Assembly (NCBI RefSeq): GCF_029360705.1
Contig: NZ_JARKMX010000008.1
Span: forward strand, 2,286,202 to 2,350,201
Reading direction: 5' to 3'
DNA from: Paraflavitalea pollutisoli
Lineage (GTDB): Bacteria > Bacteroidota > Bacteroidia > Chitinophagales > Chitinophagaceae
DNA length: 64,000 nt
The position numbers and the translations under genes were made by a program. Positions 45,888 through 55,447 of this stretch are shown here, one piece after another. Every line of letters begins with the position of its first letter. Position 1 is the stretch's first letter. The notes beneath the pieces were generated by a model, which saw only the letters and a list, made by a program, of their open reading frames with translations, did not search any database and was not told the origin of the DNA.

Positions 45888-47492
45888 TTACTCCTGCAAT
45901 GCGTAAGAATAAAGCAATTCCTTCTCCCCATACAAGCGCTCGGCAATCAGTCCCCGGTCGATACAGTCCTTTACCAGCTTATCGGATTGAATGATCGGAT
46001 TGGATGCTTCCGTGTACCGCACGGTACTGATGAACTCCAGCCAGGGTTCCTGGCCCATGGCATAGACGTATACTTCCTTGGGATGAAAGATATCGACCAG
46101 GCTGATCCCTTTGGGGTAATCGGAGCCGGAGAGCCGTCTCGACTGATCCTTATCCCGCGCAAGCTCTTCGGTCAACAAGGGACCATACAACCAGGTAAGC
46201 GGTGCGCCATCGCATTCCATACCCAGGAAGAGCACATCGACATCACCTATCTGACGTTGAATGTGCTCATACAAACGAGGTTCCACCACGCGGGAATCGG
46301 CCATGAACAAAAAGGTAAAGTCTTCGATGGCTACATGAAAACAGGTCTTCGCTTTTACATTCAGGTCACTGTGCTCACCCGTGAAGGGCAGGCCGGTGAT
46401 CACGCAGTTCTTGAACCTGATCTCCTCCATCTCATCTATTTCAATGACGTTCCTGAAACCTGCATGTTCAAAGGCCAGTTTGAGGTTGGGATCCTGCAAT
46501 GCGCCACTGGTAGTACGCGGAACAATGAAGTTGCGCACCTTGTGACGCAACGGCAGCAAGGTCTCGAACAGTACGTGGTCCTGGTGATTGTGGGTTATAA
46601 GCACATAATCGATCACATCCGGAAGGTCTACATCCGAATAATGCGCCACGCTCGACTCATAGCCGTAATAACTGATCAGCGGATCCACCAGGATACTGAC
46701 ATCCTTGGTTTCGATCAGGATACAGGCATGACCAAAGTACCGCATCCGCACAAACTCCCCATCGTATTTGCGGTAAGCCGGATGCTCCTGCCGTGTAAAG
46801 AAAGTATTGAACAATGCCCGGTCCTCGTCCTGTACGTTCAGCAGTGCGGCCACCTCGTCTACCGATCCGCCATTGCGTTTCATCTTACTGAGCACATCGA
46901 TTCCCTGGTGATCAAAGGAGATATTCAGGTGCAGCACATGTGGTTCATCGAGCCGCGGCGTGCTGAGGCAAAAGGGACGTTCGTCATTATCGGTAACCCA
47001 AAGTGCCACACTTTGCAATGACTTGTCGTAATAGGGACTTTTGTACAAGAGGGATTCGAACACCCGGAACGACGGATTGTTGTTCAGGTCATAGGTGAGC
47101 TCTACAAAACCCTTCAAAGGTTCCGGCACCTGCTCATACAACGATTCGAGCGCATAACCGGTCGCCTGCTTCTGCAACATCTTATCGAGGGCTATGATGG
47201 CCTCGCACAATTCAATGTACCTGGCCTGGCTGGCCCTGGTCTGGTCACGCAGTGATTTGATGTCCTCTACACGCCCCCCCTTGTAGTCCATAAACGGTCC
47301 GCCCAGCATTTTGGGGTTCAACACAGCTGCAGCATGTATCTGCGGCGACTGGATATAAGAGTTCATGATCTTGAGGTGCCGACCAACCACATTCATGGCT
47401 GCGGTAGCAGGCGAGATCAGGTGTGCCCAGGCGTACCACCTTTCAATGAGTGGCTCAATAACGACATTTGGTTTGAGATACCATTTTTCCAT
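45888..47492 (-). CDS. CmlA-like diiron beta-hydroxylase (metallo-beta-lactamase fold), acts on PCP-bound amino acid
   Basis: The chosen start is MEKWYLKPNVV at 47492, giving a 534-residue protein, close to the length of CmlA (chloramphenicol pathway). The N-terminal half (EPLIERWYAWAHLISPATAAMN) matches this family, not hydrolases. The second half has GHACILIETKDVSILVDP and the metal site THNHQDH (300-306: His301, His303, Asp305, His306), plus ETLLPLRHKVRNFIVP. A Glu377 (FTGEHSD) sits where hydrolytic relatives usually have His, and an Asp403 (MADSR) follows; from memory these match CmlA's diiron ligands. CmlA hydroxylates the beta carbon of an aminoacyl-S-PCP. Here the aromatic residue of the adjacent NRPS is the best candidate substrate. 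Confidence 0.8.
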   Translation of the reverse strand: MEKWYLKPNVVIEPLIERWYAWAHLISPATAAMNVVGRHLKIMNSYIQSPQIHAAAVLNPKMLGGPFMDYKGGRVEDIKSLRDQTRASQARYIELCEAIIALDKMLQKQATGYALESLYEQVPEPLKGFVELTYDLNNNPSFRVFESLLYKSPYYDKSLQSVALWVTDNDERPFCLSTPRLDEPHVLHLNISFDHQGIDVLSKMKRNGGSVDEVAALLNVQDEDRALFNTFFTRQEHPAYRKYDGEFVRMRYFGHACILIETKDVSILVDPLISYYGYESSVAHYSDVDLPDVIDYVLITHNHQDHVLFETLLPLRHKVRNFIVPRTTSGALQDPNLKLAFEHAGFRNVIEIDEMEEIRFKNCVITGLPFTGEHSDLNVKAKTCFHVAIEDFTFLFMADSRVVEPRLYEHIQRQIGDVDVLFLGMECDGAPLTWLYGPLLTEELARDKDQSRRLSGSDYPKGISLVDIFHPKEVYVYAMGQEPWLEFISTVRYTEASNPIIQSDKLVKDCIDRGLIAERLYGEKELLYSYALQE

Positions 47493-47502
47493 ATTAGATG
47501 AT

Positions 47503-50500
47503 TTAAACTTTAGCATGTTGATTGGTTTCCATCAGTTGATCGACCGGTAGCTTTTCATTCCCGACAGCCTGTGCCAGCAACGAACAAAAACGGGCGCTCA
47601 GGTGGGTTGCCCGCTCTTCTGAAAAATAGCGGTGACTAAAAGACAGCTCCAGCTTGAGGCAGTTCCGGTATTCTTTCACTGCCAGGCCCAGGCATCGCTC
47701 CATGGGAGGACGGAGGGTAAGCCTGCCGGCCAATTCCTCCGGATCGATCCGGTAATTCTGCGTTCGCAGATAAGCATAATTGTGGTAATTGAAGTAGGCT
47801 GGCGGTTCGATATTGGCACCAGGCCGTGCAATAGAAAGGTCTTCCCGGATCTTCTCCATCGGATAAGCATCGTAGCTTAATGCCTCCAGGAATTGCGATT
47901 GCACTTTTTTATAATAGTCTGTTACGGACCATGTTTTATCAAACTTGCCGGCTATAACGATAGGATTGGCAAAAAGGCCGATCAGCCCACTAACATCGAG
48001 GTCGCCGTAGTAGGTCGAGTTTCGGTTAGACACCGTCACGGAAATACATGCCGCTTCCTGCCCCGTCCATGTTGTCAACAGGTTGACCAGCGTCGCCATG
48101 AGGACGCCTGGCCGCGTGAGGCCGTTCTTTCGGGCAAACACATCGATTTTCTCCAGCAGTCCGCCTTCCAGCAGCCTGGTAACACAGCTGGCGCTTTGTG
48201 GTCCCTGAAGATCACCCCACTCACTGGCCACCGTCATCGCGTGGCTGCTGCATCCTTCCAGTTGACTCAGCCAGTATGCCCGGTGGCGTTCGCCCTCCGG
48301 AGAATGAACGAACGATTGCTGCCACCTGCTGTAGTCACGGTACTGGCAAGGCAATGGTTTCAGCCCATGGCCCTCCTGCTGCCGGGCTGCTTTGTACAGA
48401 TGAATGATCTCCCGCCGCAGCACGCCATCCGAATAGCCATCCGTCAGGGCATGATGCATCGACAACAAAACAACATACTCATTTTCCGGTCGCTGGTACA
48501 CTTCCACCACCATTAAAGGACCGGTAAAAGGATCCAGCATTCTTTCGTGGGCTGCGCGTGTAATACGATCAAATGCCTCCTCGGTATCGGCTACAACAAC
48601 AGGCGGCAGGCCTGAAAATGCTTCTTCCACCGGAATCACTTGTTGTAGAATACCTGCTTCGGTTTGTACAAAACGCGTTCGTAAGATCTCATGCCGCGCT
48701 ATCAGCTCCTGTACAGCTTGCGCGAAAGCCGGCAGATCCAGGTCGGCAAAATGATAAGGGGTAATAACAGGCGGGCTTTCTTTCAGTGAGCCGGTTAAAA
48801 AGGCCCGTTGATTATAAGATATGGGCGTCCATTCCGCCGCCACACCCAGGTTCTGCTGGTTGATAGCGTTCCGTTGTTGCAGCCCCGTCATGGCCCCTCC
48901 GACCCAGGCAGCGACCTGCGCCACGGTCCGGTCCTGAAAAACAACCTGGATAGGGATCACCACACCGGTCTCTTCCAGTACCTTTTGTATAATGCTGATG
49001 GCTTTCAGCGAATCGCCACCCACTACAAAATAATCATCCTGTACACCAATGCCTTCTTTCTCGAGCACCTGCTCCCAGATCCGCACCAGCATTTGCTCAA
49101 CTGGACCCGAAGGCGCAACATAATTCTGACCGTTAGATAGTATTAAACCACCCGGATCGGGCAACCTTCCACGATCTACTTTACCGTGACGGTTGAGCGG
49201 CAGTTGATCGAGCAATACGACGTGTGCCGGCATCATGTACAAAGGCAGGGTCGCCGATAAGTAAGACCGGATATCCGCCTCATCCACTGCTTCCTTCCCG
49301 ACAGCATAGGCAGCGATCTCCTTTTCTTCCCGCTGGTTTACCCGCACCACGGCTACTGCCGATTCGATGAGCGGATGGGCCTGCAATACCTGCTCTATCT
49401 CGGAGAGCTCGATGCGATAACCTCGTATTTTGACCTGGTGATCTTTTCTTCCCGTAAACTCGATAACACCACCCGGCAGCCAGCGTGCCACATCGCCCGT
49501 CTGATACATACACCCATCCTTTTCGAACGGATGGCGCACAAATTTGCTGGCTGTCAGTTCCGGTTGGTTCAGGTATCCTTTCGCCAGGTTGCGGCCGCTG
49601 AAATACAGATCGCCGAATACTCCCACAGGAACAAGTTGCTTATGCGCATCGAGAATATAGGCCTGTGTATTGTGAAGGGGCCTGCCAATGGGTATGCTTG
49701 ATCCTTCTACCAACTCGCCAGGACCGATCTTGTGGATGGTCAGCGTAATGCTTCCCTCCGTTGGTCCATAAGCGTTGAAGAAGGTTGCTTCTCGTGAAAA
49801 AGCAATGGCCTGTTGCAGGTTAGCAGCCTCACCCGCACTGACCAGTTTTTTCAGTGGTTTTAATTTTTCGACCCGAAGCAATTTCAGGTAGGCTGGTGGA
49901 ATGGTCGCGATATCGATGGCTTGCTCCGAGATGTATTTTTCCAGTACAGCAGGATCACGTTTCTCCGCTTCGTTGATAATATACAGCGCTCCACCGGCAG
50001 CCAGTGAAATGAAAATCTCCGCCACGGAAGCATCGAAGGAGGCTGTCGCAAATTGCAGGCTCCGCTCTCCTGTTTCAACGCCAAATAAAGCACGCTGCGA
50101 AGCAATGCTGTTAACGATCGATGCGTGCTGGATCATGACCCCTTTGGGCCTGCCCGTTGATCCCGATGTGTAGATCACATAAGCCAGATCTTCGGGCCTG
50201 TTCACCCGTGATGGATTCTCGCCAGACAGGCTGGCGGCTGCTACTTCAGCCTGCTTCAGCATTTCTTCATCCAACACCACACGACAGGCACTATCTTCCA
50301 GCATATAATCGATCCGCTGGCGCGGATATTCGGGATCGATCGGCACATAGGCCCCACCCGATTTCAGGATCGCCAGGATGGTAACGATCAGGTCATCAGA
50401 TCGGCGCATCATCACCCCCACGAGATCGCCTGGCCGTATAAGCAATAGATCGCGCAGGTAGTGCGCCAGCCGGTTGACACGCTGGTTGAGCGCATGATAC

Positions 50501-53500
50501 GTCATGTGCCTTTCACCAAAGACGACGGCGTCGAGGGCCGGATGCAACTGCACCTGTTCTTCAAACATGGCATTCAAGGTATCATAAGCAGGTTCGAAAG
50601 GTGGGTTATGGTTGAAATCGTACAGCAATTCCTGCTGTTCGGCGTTACTGAGATAAGGCACCAGCCCAACAGGCATTACAGGATTTTCCACAATAGCCGC
50701 TATCAGCTGTTCAAGATGCTCCCCTATCCGATGCGCTGTTGCTTCAAAATAGATGTCATTATTGTATTCGATACGGCAGTGAATGGAATTGCCGACTTCT
50801 GCAAATCCAAAGTTTAGATCGATTTTGCTGACGACATGCCGCTCTTCCTGTACGGAGGTAACCGAAAGACCGGGCAACTCACGTCGAAGATCGAACCGGC
50901 CGCCCTCCTGGTTTTGCAAAACGACACTGACGTCAAACAATGGATTGCGACTCATATCGCGTTGCAGGTGCAACTCCTCCACCAGTTGATCATAGGGATA
51001 TGCCTGGTGTTCGAAGGCTTCCAGCGTCGCGTCTTTTACTTTGCCGAGCACATCATGAAACGTGTCATCGCCGGTAAACCGGGTGCGCAAGGCCAGCATA
51101 TTGAGGTAGAACCCGACCTGGTTTTCGAGGTCTGCATGTTCACGGCCCGCAATGGGGCTACCTACCACCATGTCTTCCTGATTCGTATATCGATGCAGCA
51201 GCACGTACACCACGGCCAGCAACCCCATGTACAGAGTAGCGCCTTGCCGGGCCACGAGTGCTTTCAATCCCGATGCAGCAGCGGGATCTATTTGCTTGAT
51301 AAAAGCGCCACCATTGAATGTTTTAAGGACAGGACGTACCTTATCGGCCGGCAGATTGAGTACCGGAACATCTCCGTCAAACAGCTGCAGCCACCACTGC
51401 CGGTGCAGCTCCAGCGAAGCACCCGACAATACCTGTTGTTCCCAGCAGGCATAATCCTTGTACTGAATACGGAGCGGCGCCAGGTTGGGCGCCATACCTT
51501 CATGGGCAGCCTTGTATAGCAACAACAATTCCTGGAAGACAATACCGGCAGACCAGCCATCACTAATGATATGGTGTACCACCAGGTTGAAAACCCATGC
51601 TTCATCACCTACCTGGTACAACGAAACCCGTAAGAGTGGTCCCTGTTGCAGATCAAACGGCTCGCGGGCATTGTGGGCCAACAGCCGGTTAACGGTCTCT
51701 ACGGCATCCTGCTGCCCGCGCAGATCCCGGAGATCCATCCTGAAGGCGAAGTCGCTATCAGATACAATGTATTGCCGCACCTGCCCTTTATCATTGTTCC
51801 GGAATACCGTGCGCAATACTTCGTGTCGTAGCAGCAAAGCCCTGAAGGCGCTGTCGAAGGCATGCACGTCGAGCCTGCCGTGAAACCGGAAAGTAACCGG
51901 AATATTATACGCGCTGTTGCCGGCCGCATATTGACACAGCAGCCACAAGCGCTTCTGCGAAGAAGACAGGGGATAATCCGGCATCGACGGCGCAGCTGCA
52001 ATGCTTTCGAAATCCATCTTACGGCCCGATTGAATAGCCCGGGCCTGCGACTGCAGCGTTGTATGTCTGAAATAATCTTTGATTGGAAGTTTTACCTGAA
52101 AGGTTTGGTACACGTGACCGGCCAGTCTGATCACATGCAGGCTATGACCGCCCGACAAAAAGAAGTCGTCCTGCAAACCGATCTGTGTCCTGTTCAACAA
52201 CTGCTGCCAAATAACGGCCAACCTAATCTCCGTATCTGTTTCAGGTGGCCTGTACAGGTGGGCAGCGACCAGGTCGGCACCCTCGGGATCAGGCAACAGG
52301 TCCCGGTTGATCTTACCATTGGGTGTGAGCGGCAGCTTGTTCAACCTTACCACATGCACCGGTATCATATACGCAGGCAAACGCTTTTCCAGGTGGGTGC
52401 GCAAACCAGATGATAGCCCCTCGTCCAATCCGACCACGTAGGCGACCAGTTCATTTTCTCCCACTTTATTTTTCCTGACCCGCACTACCGCGGCATCGAT
52501 AGCCGGGTATTGCTTCAAGACAGCTTCCACCTCCTTGGTTTCCACGCGGTATCCATGGACCTTGACCTGGTCATCGCGCCGGCCGAGAAACTCGATCTTC
52601 CCGTCGGGCAGCCAACGGCCAATATCCCCGGTCTTATACATCGTAGTCCCTGCCACAAACGGATTGGCAACAAATTTTTGGGCAGTCAATGCAGGTTGAT
52701 GCAGGTATCCGCTGGCTACCCCTACCCCACTGATGCAGATCTCGCCTGGTATCCCAACCGGCACCAGTGCCTGTTGATCGTCGAGCAGGTAAACAGCCGC
52801 ATCACCAAACGGTGCACCAAGGGGTATTACCGGAAGGTCCTTCGACAGATCGATGCGATTGATAAGTTTACCGATCGTCGTTTCCGTTGGACCATAGTGA
52901 TTGTAGACTTCACACGATCCATGAGCGTTTCGTATGAGCGACAACACATCGGGGGTCAATTGTTCACCGCCAAACAAGAGACATTTATTAGGCAACCAAA
53001 CAGTTTCTCCCTGCAACGCTTTCCAGTGTGTGGGTACGATCTTCAAACAATCAACCGGCCGGGCGAACAATTGCTCAGGATCCATCAACGCCGTCTTCGA
53101 AAACAGGTGCAACGCACCGCCCGTCAGCAGTGAGGTATAGATGACCGTATTGCCGAGATCGGCCGCAACCGTCGATGCCAGCGCAAAGCTGGTGCAGGCC
53201 TGTATATTCGTTTTACCGAGCACCCCAAAGCAATAATCGGTCAGGCTTTCGTGCCTGATCATCACGCCCTTGGGATTGCCCGTGGATCCCGAAGTATAAA
53301 TCACATAAGCCAGGTCTTCCGGTCGGGCGGTACCTGCAGGCACATTCCGATCACCGGCATAGGGCCGGTCTGTATCCAGCAACACCTGCGGACCGTAATA
53401 GCCAGGTAGCTCCGCCAGCAAAGCACCCGTTGTCAGCAACACAGCCGGCGCAGCATCCTCGAGCACATACCCGTTACGCACAGGCGGACTTGCAGGGTCG

Positions 53501-55350
53501 AGCGGCAGATACGCCATGCCCGCTTTCAAAACCGCCCAGATCGCTACCAACAGGTCTATCGAAGTATCCAATAAGATCGCTCCAAGCGCTCCCTTTCCAC
53601 CATACCCCTCGGCGATCAGGTAAGCAGCCAGCTGGTCGGTCCGTTCGTCCAGTTCGCGGTAGCTGAGTGAAGCCTCTCCGAACACGAGCGCTGTTGCGTC
53701 AGGAGTGCGCAAGGCCTGTTCGCGGAACAGATCGACTACCGTTTTGCCTGCAGGAGTGCTTGCCCCCGTGACATTGAACTGGTGCAGCAATTGTTCTTTT
53801 TCGCCGGGCATTAAATAATCCAAAGACCCTACCGGCATGTCCGGCGCACTGATGGCGGCACCCAGCAACCGCTCCAGGTGAACCGCCATACGCTGAATCG
53901 TATCAGCCGTATAGAGGTCGGTATTGTATACCAGTTGCAGGTCGATCTCCTTTCCATTGAGCGTAAACAGGAAGGAAAGATCGAACTTGCTTACTTTTTC
54001 CTTTTCCTCGTGGTAGCTGCTGATCTTCAAATCACCCAGCTCCCTCGAACCCGACATACCAATGGCATCGGTGTTCTGCAGCACAACCCAAACATCGAAC
54101 AGTGGGTTGCGTGCCCGGTCACGTGGTAACTGCAGCTGATCCACCAACTCATCGAAAGGATACAATTGATGATCATATGCCTCCAGCGTGATCCGTTTGA
54201 CGCGTTGCAACAACCCGGCATAGCTGTCCGTCGGTTCAAAAGATGAACGCAGCGCCAGCGTATTCACATAAAAACCGATCTGGTTCTCCAGATCAGTGTG
54301 TTCGCGACCGGCTATCGGACTACCGATGACCAGGTCAGTTTGGCCCGTGTACCTGAAAAGCAACACATCGACCGCTGCCAGCAGCCCCATGAAAAGGGTG
54401 GCGCCGCGAACCTGGCAATATGCTAGCACAGATCGCATAACGGCCGGGTCAAGGCGCCGGCTTACCATATCCCCCTTGTAGAACCTTACCGCTGGCCGCG
54501 GCTTATCGGTGGCCAATGCCAGCACAGGCAACTCGCCGCCCAGCTGACGCAGCCAATATGACCGCAGATCGGAACTTTTACCGTCATTCAACTGTTGCTG
54601 CTCCCATACCGCATAGTCTTTATATTGTATCCTGAGCGCCGGCAGCGTTATACTCATCCCCCTGCAACGCGCATGGTACAAAGTCATCAACTCCTCCACC
54701 AGAATATTCATCGACCAGCCATCGCTGACGATATGGTGAACCACATAAACAAATACGTTCCTATCGTCGGTTAGTTGGTACAGGTTGGTGCGCAGCAATG
54801 GCCCGTTGGATAGATCGAATGGCTGGGCGATCTCGCGACGAACAGCCATTTTAAGATCAGCTTCCGGGTCCCGGGCCGCCCGCAGGTCATGGTAGCCCAG
54901 TTCGAAAGTGTAGGAATCAGCATCCTGTACATGCTGCCGGAGTGTAGCATCGGCAGCTTCCCGGAACACCGTTCTCAATATCTCGTGCCGGCGTAGGAGC
55001 TCCTGCAAGGATGCTCCCAGGGCTTGCCTGTTCAGCCCGCCTTCGAACACGAATACGCCTGGCATATTGTAAGCAATATTGCTTTCCTCCACCTGGGCCA
55101 GTATCCACAATCGCCTTTGCGCAGAAGAGACCGGATAGCTCGCTGACGGTGCAGCAACAGGAATGGCCGTCTCGCGGCCCGTGTGCCTGCTTTTTAAGAA
55201 CCCTACAAGCGCTTCCTTATGCGCTCTGATCAGCTCAATAAATGTATCTGAAAGTGCATCCCCCGGAAAACTGACCTCCAGGTCATTACCCGATAACGCA
55301 AGATATACATCATGGCTTTTTAGCTCATCGATCAGCTGAGGAATATACAT
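47503..55350 (-). CDS. NRPS: docking, C-A-PCP (Asp-type), C-A-PCP (aromatic-type), free C
   Basis: The 2615-residue protein begins with a TubC-like docking segment (MYIPQLIDELKSHDV, about 1-55). Then come C1 (HHIVSDG, about 205-211), A1 (pocket by eye DLTKLGHIGK, near-identical to Asp) and PCP1 (GGHSLH). Next are C2 (HHIISDG), A2 (pocket DAATVAAITK, closest to Phe/Tyr codes) and PCP2 (GGDSLK), then a third C domain (HHALTDG) at the very end. With no A or PCP after it, this last C must work with the separate A-PCP-E-TD protein at 30553-34830. It follows the PKS after 97 bases and precedes the CmlA-like gene by 10 bases. Specificities are predictions. Confidence 0.92.
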   Translation of the reverse strand: MYIPQLIDELKSHDVYLALSGNDLEVSFPGDALSDTFIELIRAHKEALVGFLKSRHTGRETAIPVAAPSASYPVSSAQRRLWILAQVEESNIAYNMPGVFVFEGGLNRQALGASLQELLRRHEILRTVFREAADATLRQHVQDADSYTFELGYHDLRAARDPEADLKMAVRREIAQPFDLSNGPLLRTNLYQLTDDRNVFVYVVHHIVSDGWSMNILVEELMTLYHARCRGMSITLPALRIQYKDYAVWEQQQLNDGKSSDLRSYWLRQLGGELPVLALATDKPRPAVRFYKGDMVSRRLDPAVMRSVLAYCQVRGATLFMGLLAAVDVLLFRYTGQTDLVIGSPIAGREHTDLENQIGFYVNTLALRSSFEPTDSYAGLLQRVKRITLEAYDHQLYPFDELVDQLQLPRDRARNPLFDVWVVLQNTDAIGMSGSRELGDLKISSYHEEKEKVSKFDLSFLFTLNGKEIDLQLVYNTDLYTADTIQRMAVHLERLLGAAISAPDMPVGSLDYLMPGEKEQLLHQFNVTGASTPAGKTVVDLFREQALRTPDATALVFGEASLSYRELDERTDQLAAYLIAEGYGGKGALGAILLDTSIDLLVAIWAVLKAGMAYLPLDPASPPVRNGYVLEDAAPAVLLTTGALLAELPGYYGPQVLLDTDRPYAGDRNVPAGTARPEDLAYVIYTSGSTGNPKGVMIRHESLTDYCFGVLGKTNIQACTSFALASTVAADLGNTVIYTSLLTGGALHLFSKTALMDPEQLFARPVDCLKIVPTHWKALQGETVWLPNKCLLFGGEQLTPDVLSLIRNAHGSCEVYNHYGPTETTIGKLINRIDLSKDLPVIPLGAPFGDAAVYLLDDQQALVPVGIPGEICISGVGVASGYLHQPALTAQKFVANPFVAGTTMYKTGDIGRWLPDGKIEFLGRRDDQVKVHGYRVETKEVEAVLKQYPAIDAAVVRVRKNKVGENELVAYVVGLDEGLSSGLRTHLEKRLPAYMIPVHVVRLNKLPLTPNGKINRDLLPDPEGADLVAAHLYRPPETDTEIRLAVIWQQLLNRTQIGLQDDFFLSGGHSLHVIRLAGHVYQTFQVKLPIKDYFRHTTLQSQARAIQSGRKMDFESIAAAPSMPDYPLSSSQKRLWLLCQYAAGNSAYNIPVTFRFHGRLDVHAFDSAFRALLLRHEVLRTVFRNNDKGQVRQYIVSDSDFAFRMDLRDLRGQQDAVETVNRLLAHNAREPFDLQQGPLLRVSLYQVGDEAWVFNLVVHHIISDGWSAGIVFQELLLLYKAAHEGMAPNLAPLRIQYKDYACWEQQVLSGASLELHRQWWLQLFDGDVPVLNLPADKVRPVLKTFNGGAFIKQIDPAAASGLKALVARQGATLYMGLLAVVYVLLHRYTNQEDMVVGSPIAGREHADLENQVGFYLNMLALRTRFTGDDTFHDVLGKVKDATLEAFEHQAYPYDQLVEELHLQRDMSRNPLFDVSVVLQNQEGGRFDLRRELPGLSVTSVQEERHVVSKIDLNFGFAEVGNSIHCRIEYNNDIYFEATAHRIGEHLEQLIAAIVENPVMPVGLVPYLSNAEQQELLYDFNHNPPFEPAYDTLNAMFEEQVQLHPALDAVVFGERHMTYHALNQRVNRLAHYLRDLLLIRPGDLVGVMMRRSDDLIVTILAILKSGGAYVPIDPEYPRQRIDYMLEDSACRVVLDEEMLKQAEVAAASLSGENPSRVNRPEDLAYVIYTSGSTGRPKGVMIQHASIVNSIASQRALFGVETGERSLQFATASFDASVAEIFISLAAGGALYIINEAEKRDPAVLEKYISEQAIDIATIPPAYLKLLRVEKLKPLKKLVSAGEAANLQQAIAFSREATFFNAYGPTEGSITLTIHKIGPGELVEGSSIPIGRPLHNTQAYILDAHKQLVPVGVFGDLYFSGRNLAKGYLNQPELTASKFVRHPFEKDGCMYQTGDVARWLPGGVIEFTGRKDHQVKIRGYRIELSEIEQVLQAHPLIESAVAVVRVNQREEKEIAAYAVGKEAVDEADIRSYLSATLPLYMMPAHVVLLDQLPLNRHGKVDRGRLPDPGGLILSNGQNYVAPSGPVEQMLVRIWEQVLEKEGIGVQDDYFVVGGDSLKAISIIQKVLEETGVVIPIQVVFQDRTVAQVAAWVGGAMTGLQQRNAINQQNLGVAAEWTPISYNQRAFLTGSLKESPPVITPYHFADLDLPAFAQAVQELIARHEILRTRFVQTEAGILQQVIPVEEAFSGLPPVVVADTEEAFDRITRAAHERMLDPFTGPLMVVEVYQRPENEYVVLLSMHHALTDGYSDGVLRREIIHLYKAARQQEGHGLKPLPCQYRDYSRWQQSFVHSPEGERHRAYWLSQLEGCSSHAMTVASEWGDLQGPQSASCVTRLLEGGLLEKIDVFARKNGLTRPGVLMATLVNLLTTWTGQEAACISVTVSNRNSTYYGDLDVSGLIGLFANPIVIAGKFDKTWSVTDYYKKVQSQFLEALSYDAYPMEKIREDLSIARPGANIEPPAYFNYHNYAYLRTQNYRIDPEELAGRLTLRPPMERCLGLAVKEYRNCLKLELSFSHRYFSEERATHLSARFCSLLAQAVGNEKLPVDQLMETNQHAKV

Positions 55351-55447
55351 AGTCTAATAATTGGTAAAATGCGTCAATAACAAAGAGCCCGCCTGGCAGC
55401 ACGGCTATGACAAAAGAGAGATTACACGTTAACGTTGACTGCCGTCG

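Noticed and set aside
45888-47492. Hydrolytic metallo-beta-lactamase (resistance enzyme)
   Set aside because: It has the CmlA-type long N-terminal domain and a Glu where a metal-binding His is expected, in an NRPS operon.
30553-55350. Adenylation domains lacking the conserved Asp235
   Set aside because: At first AADLG was aligned with the wrong offset. Counting back from the following LLTGG-type motif places the Asp at the correct position, giving Asp-like codes.
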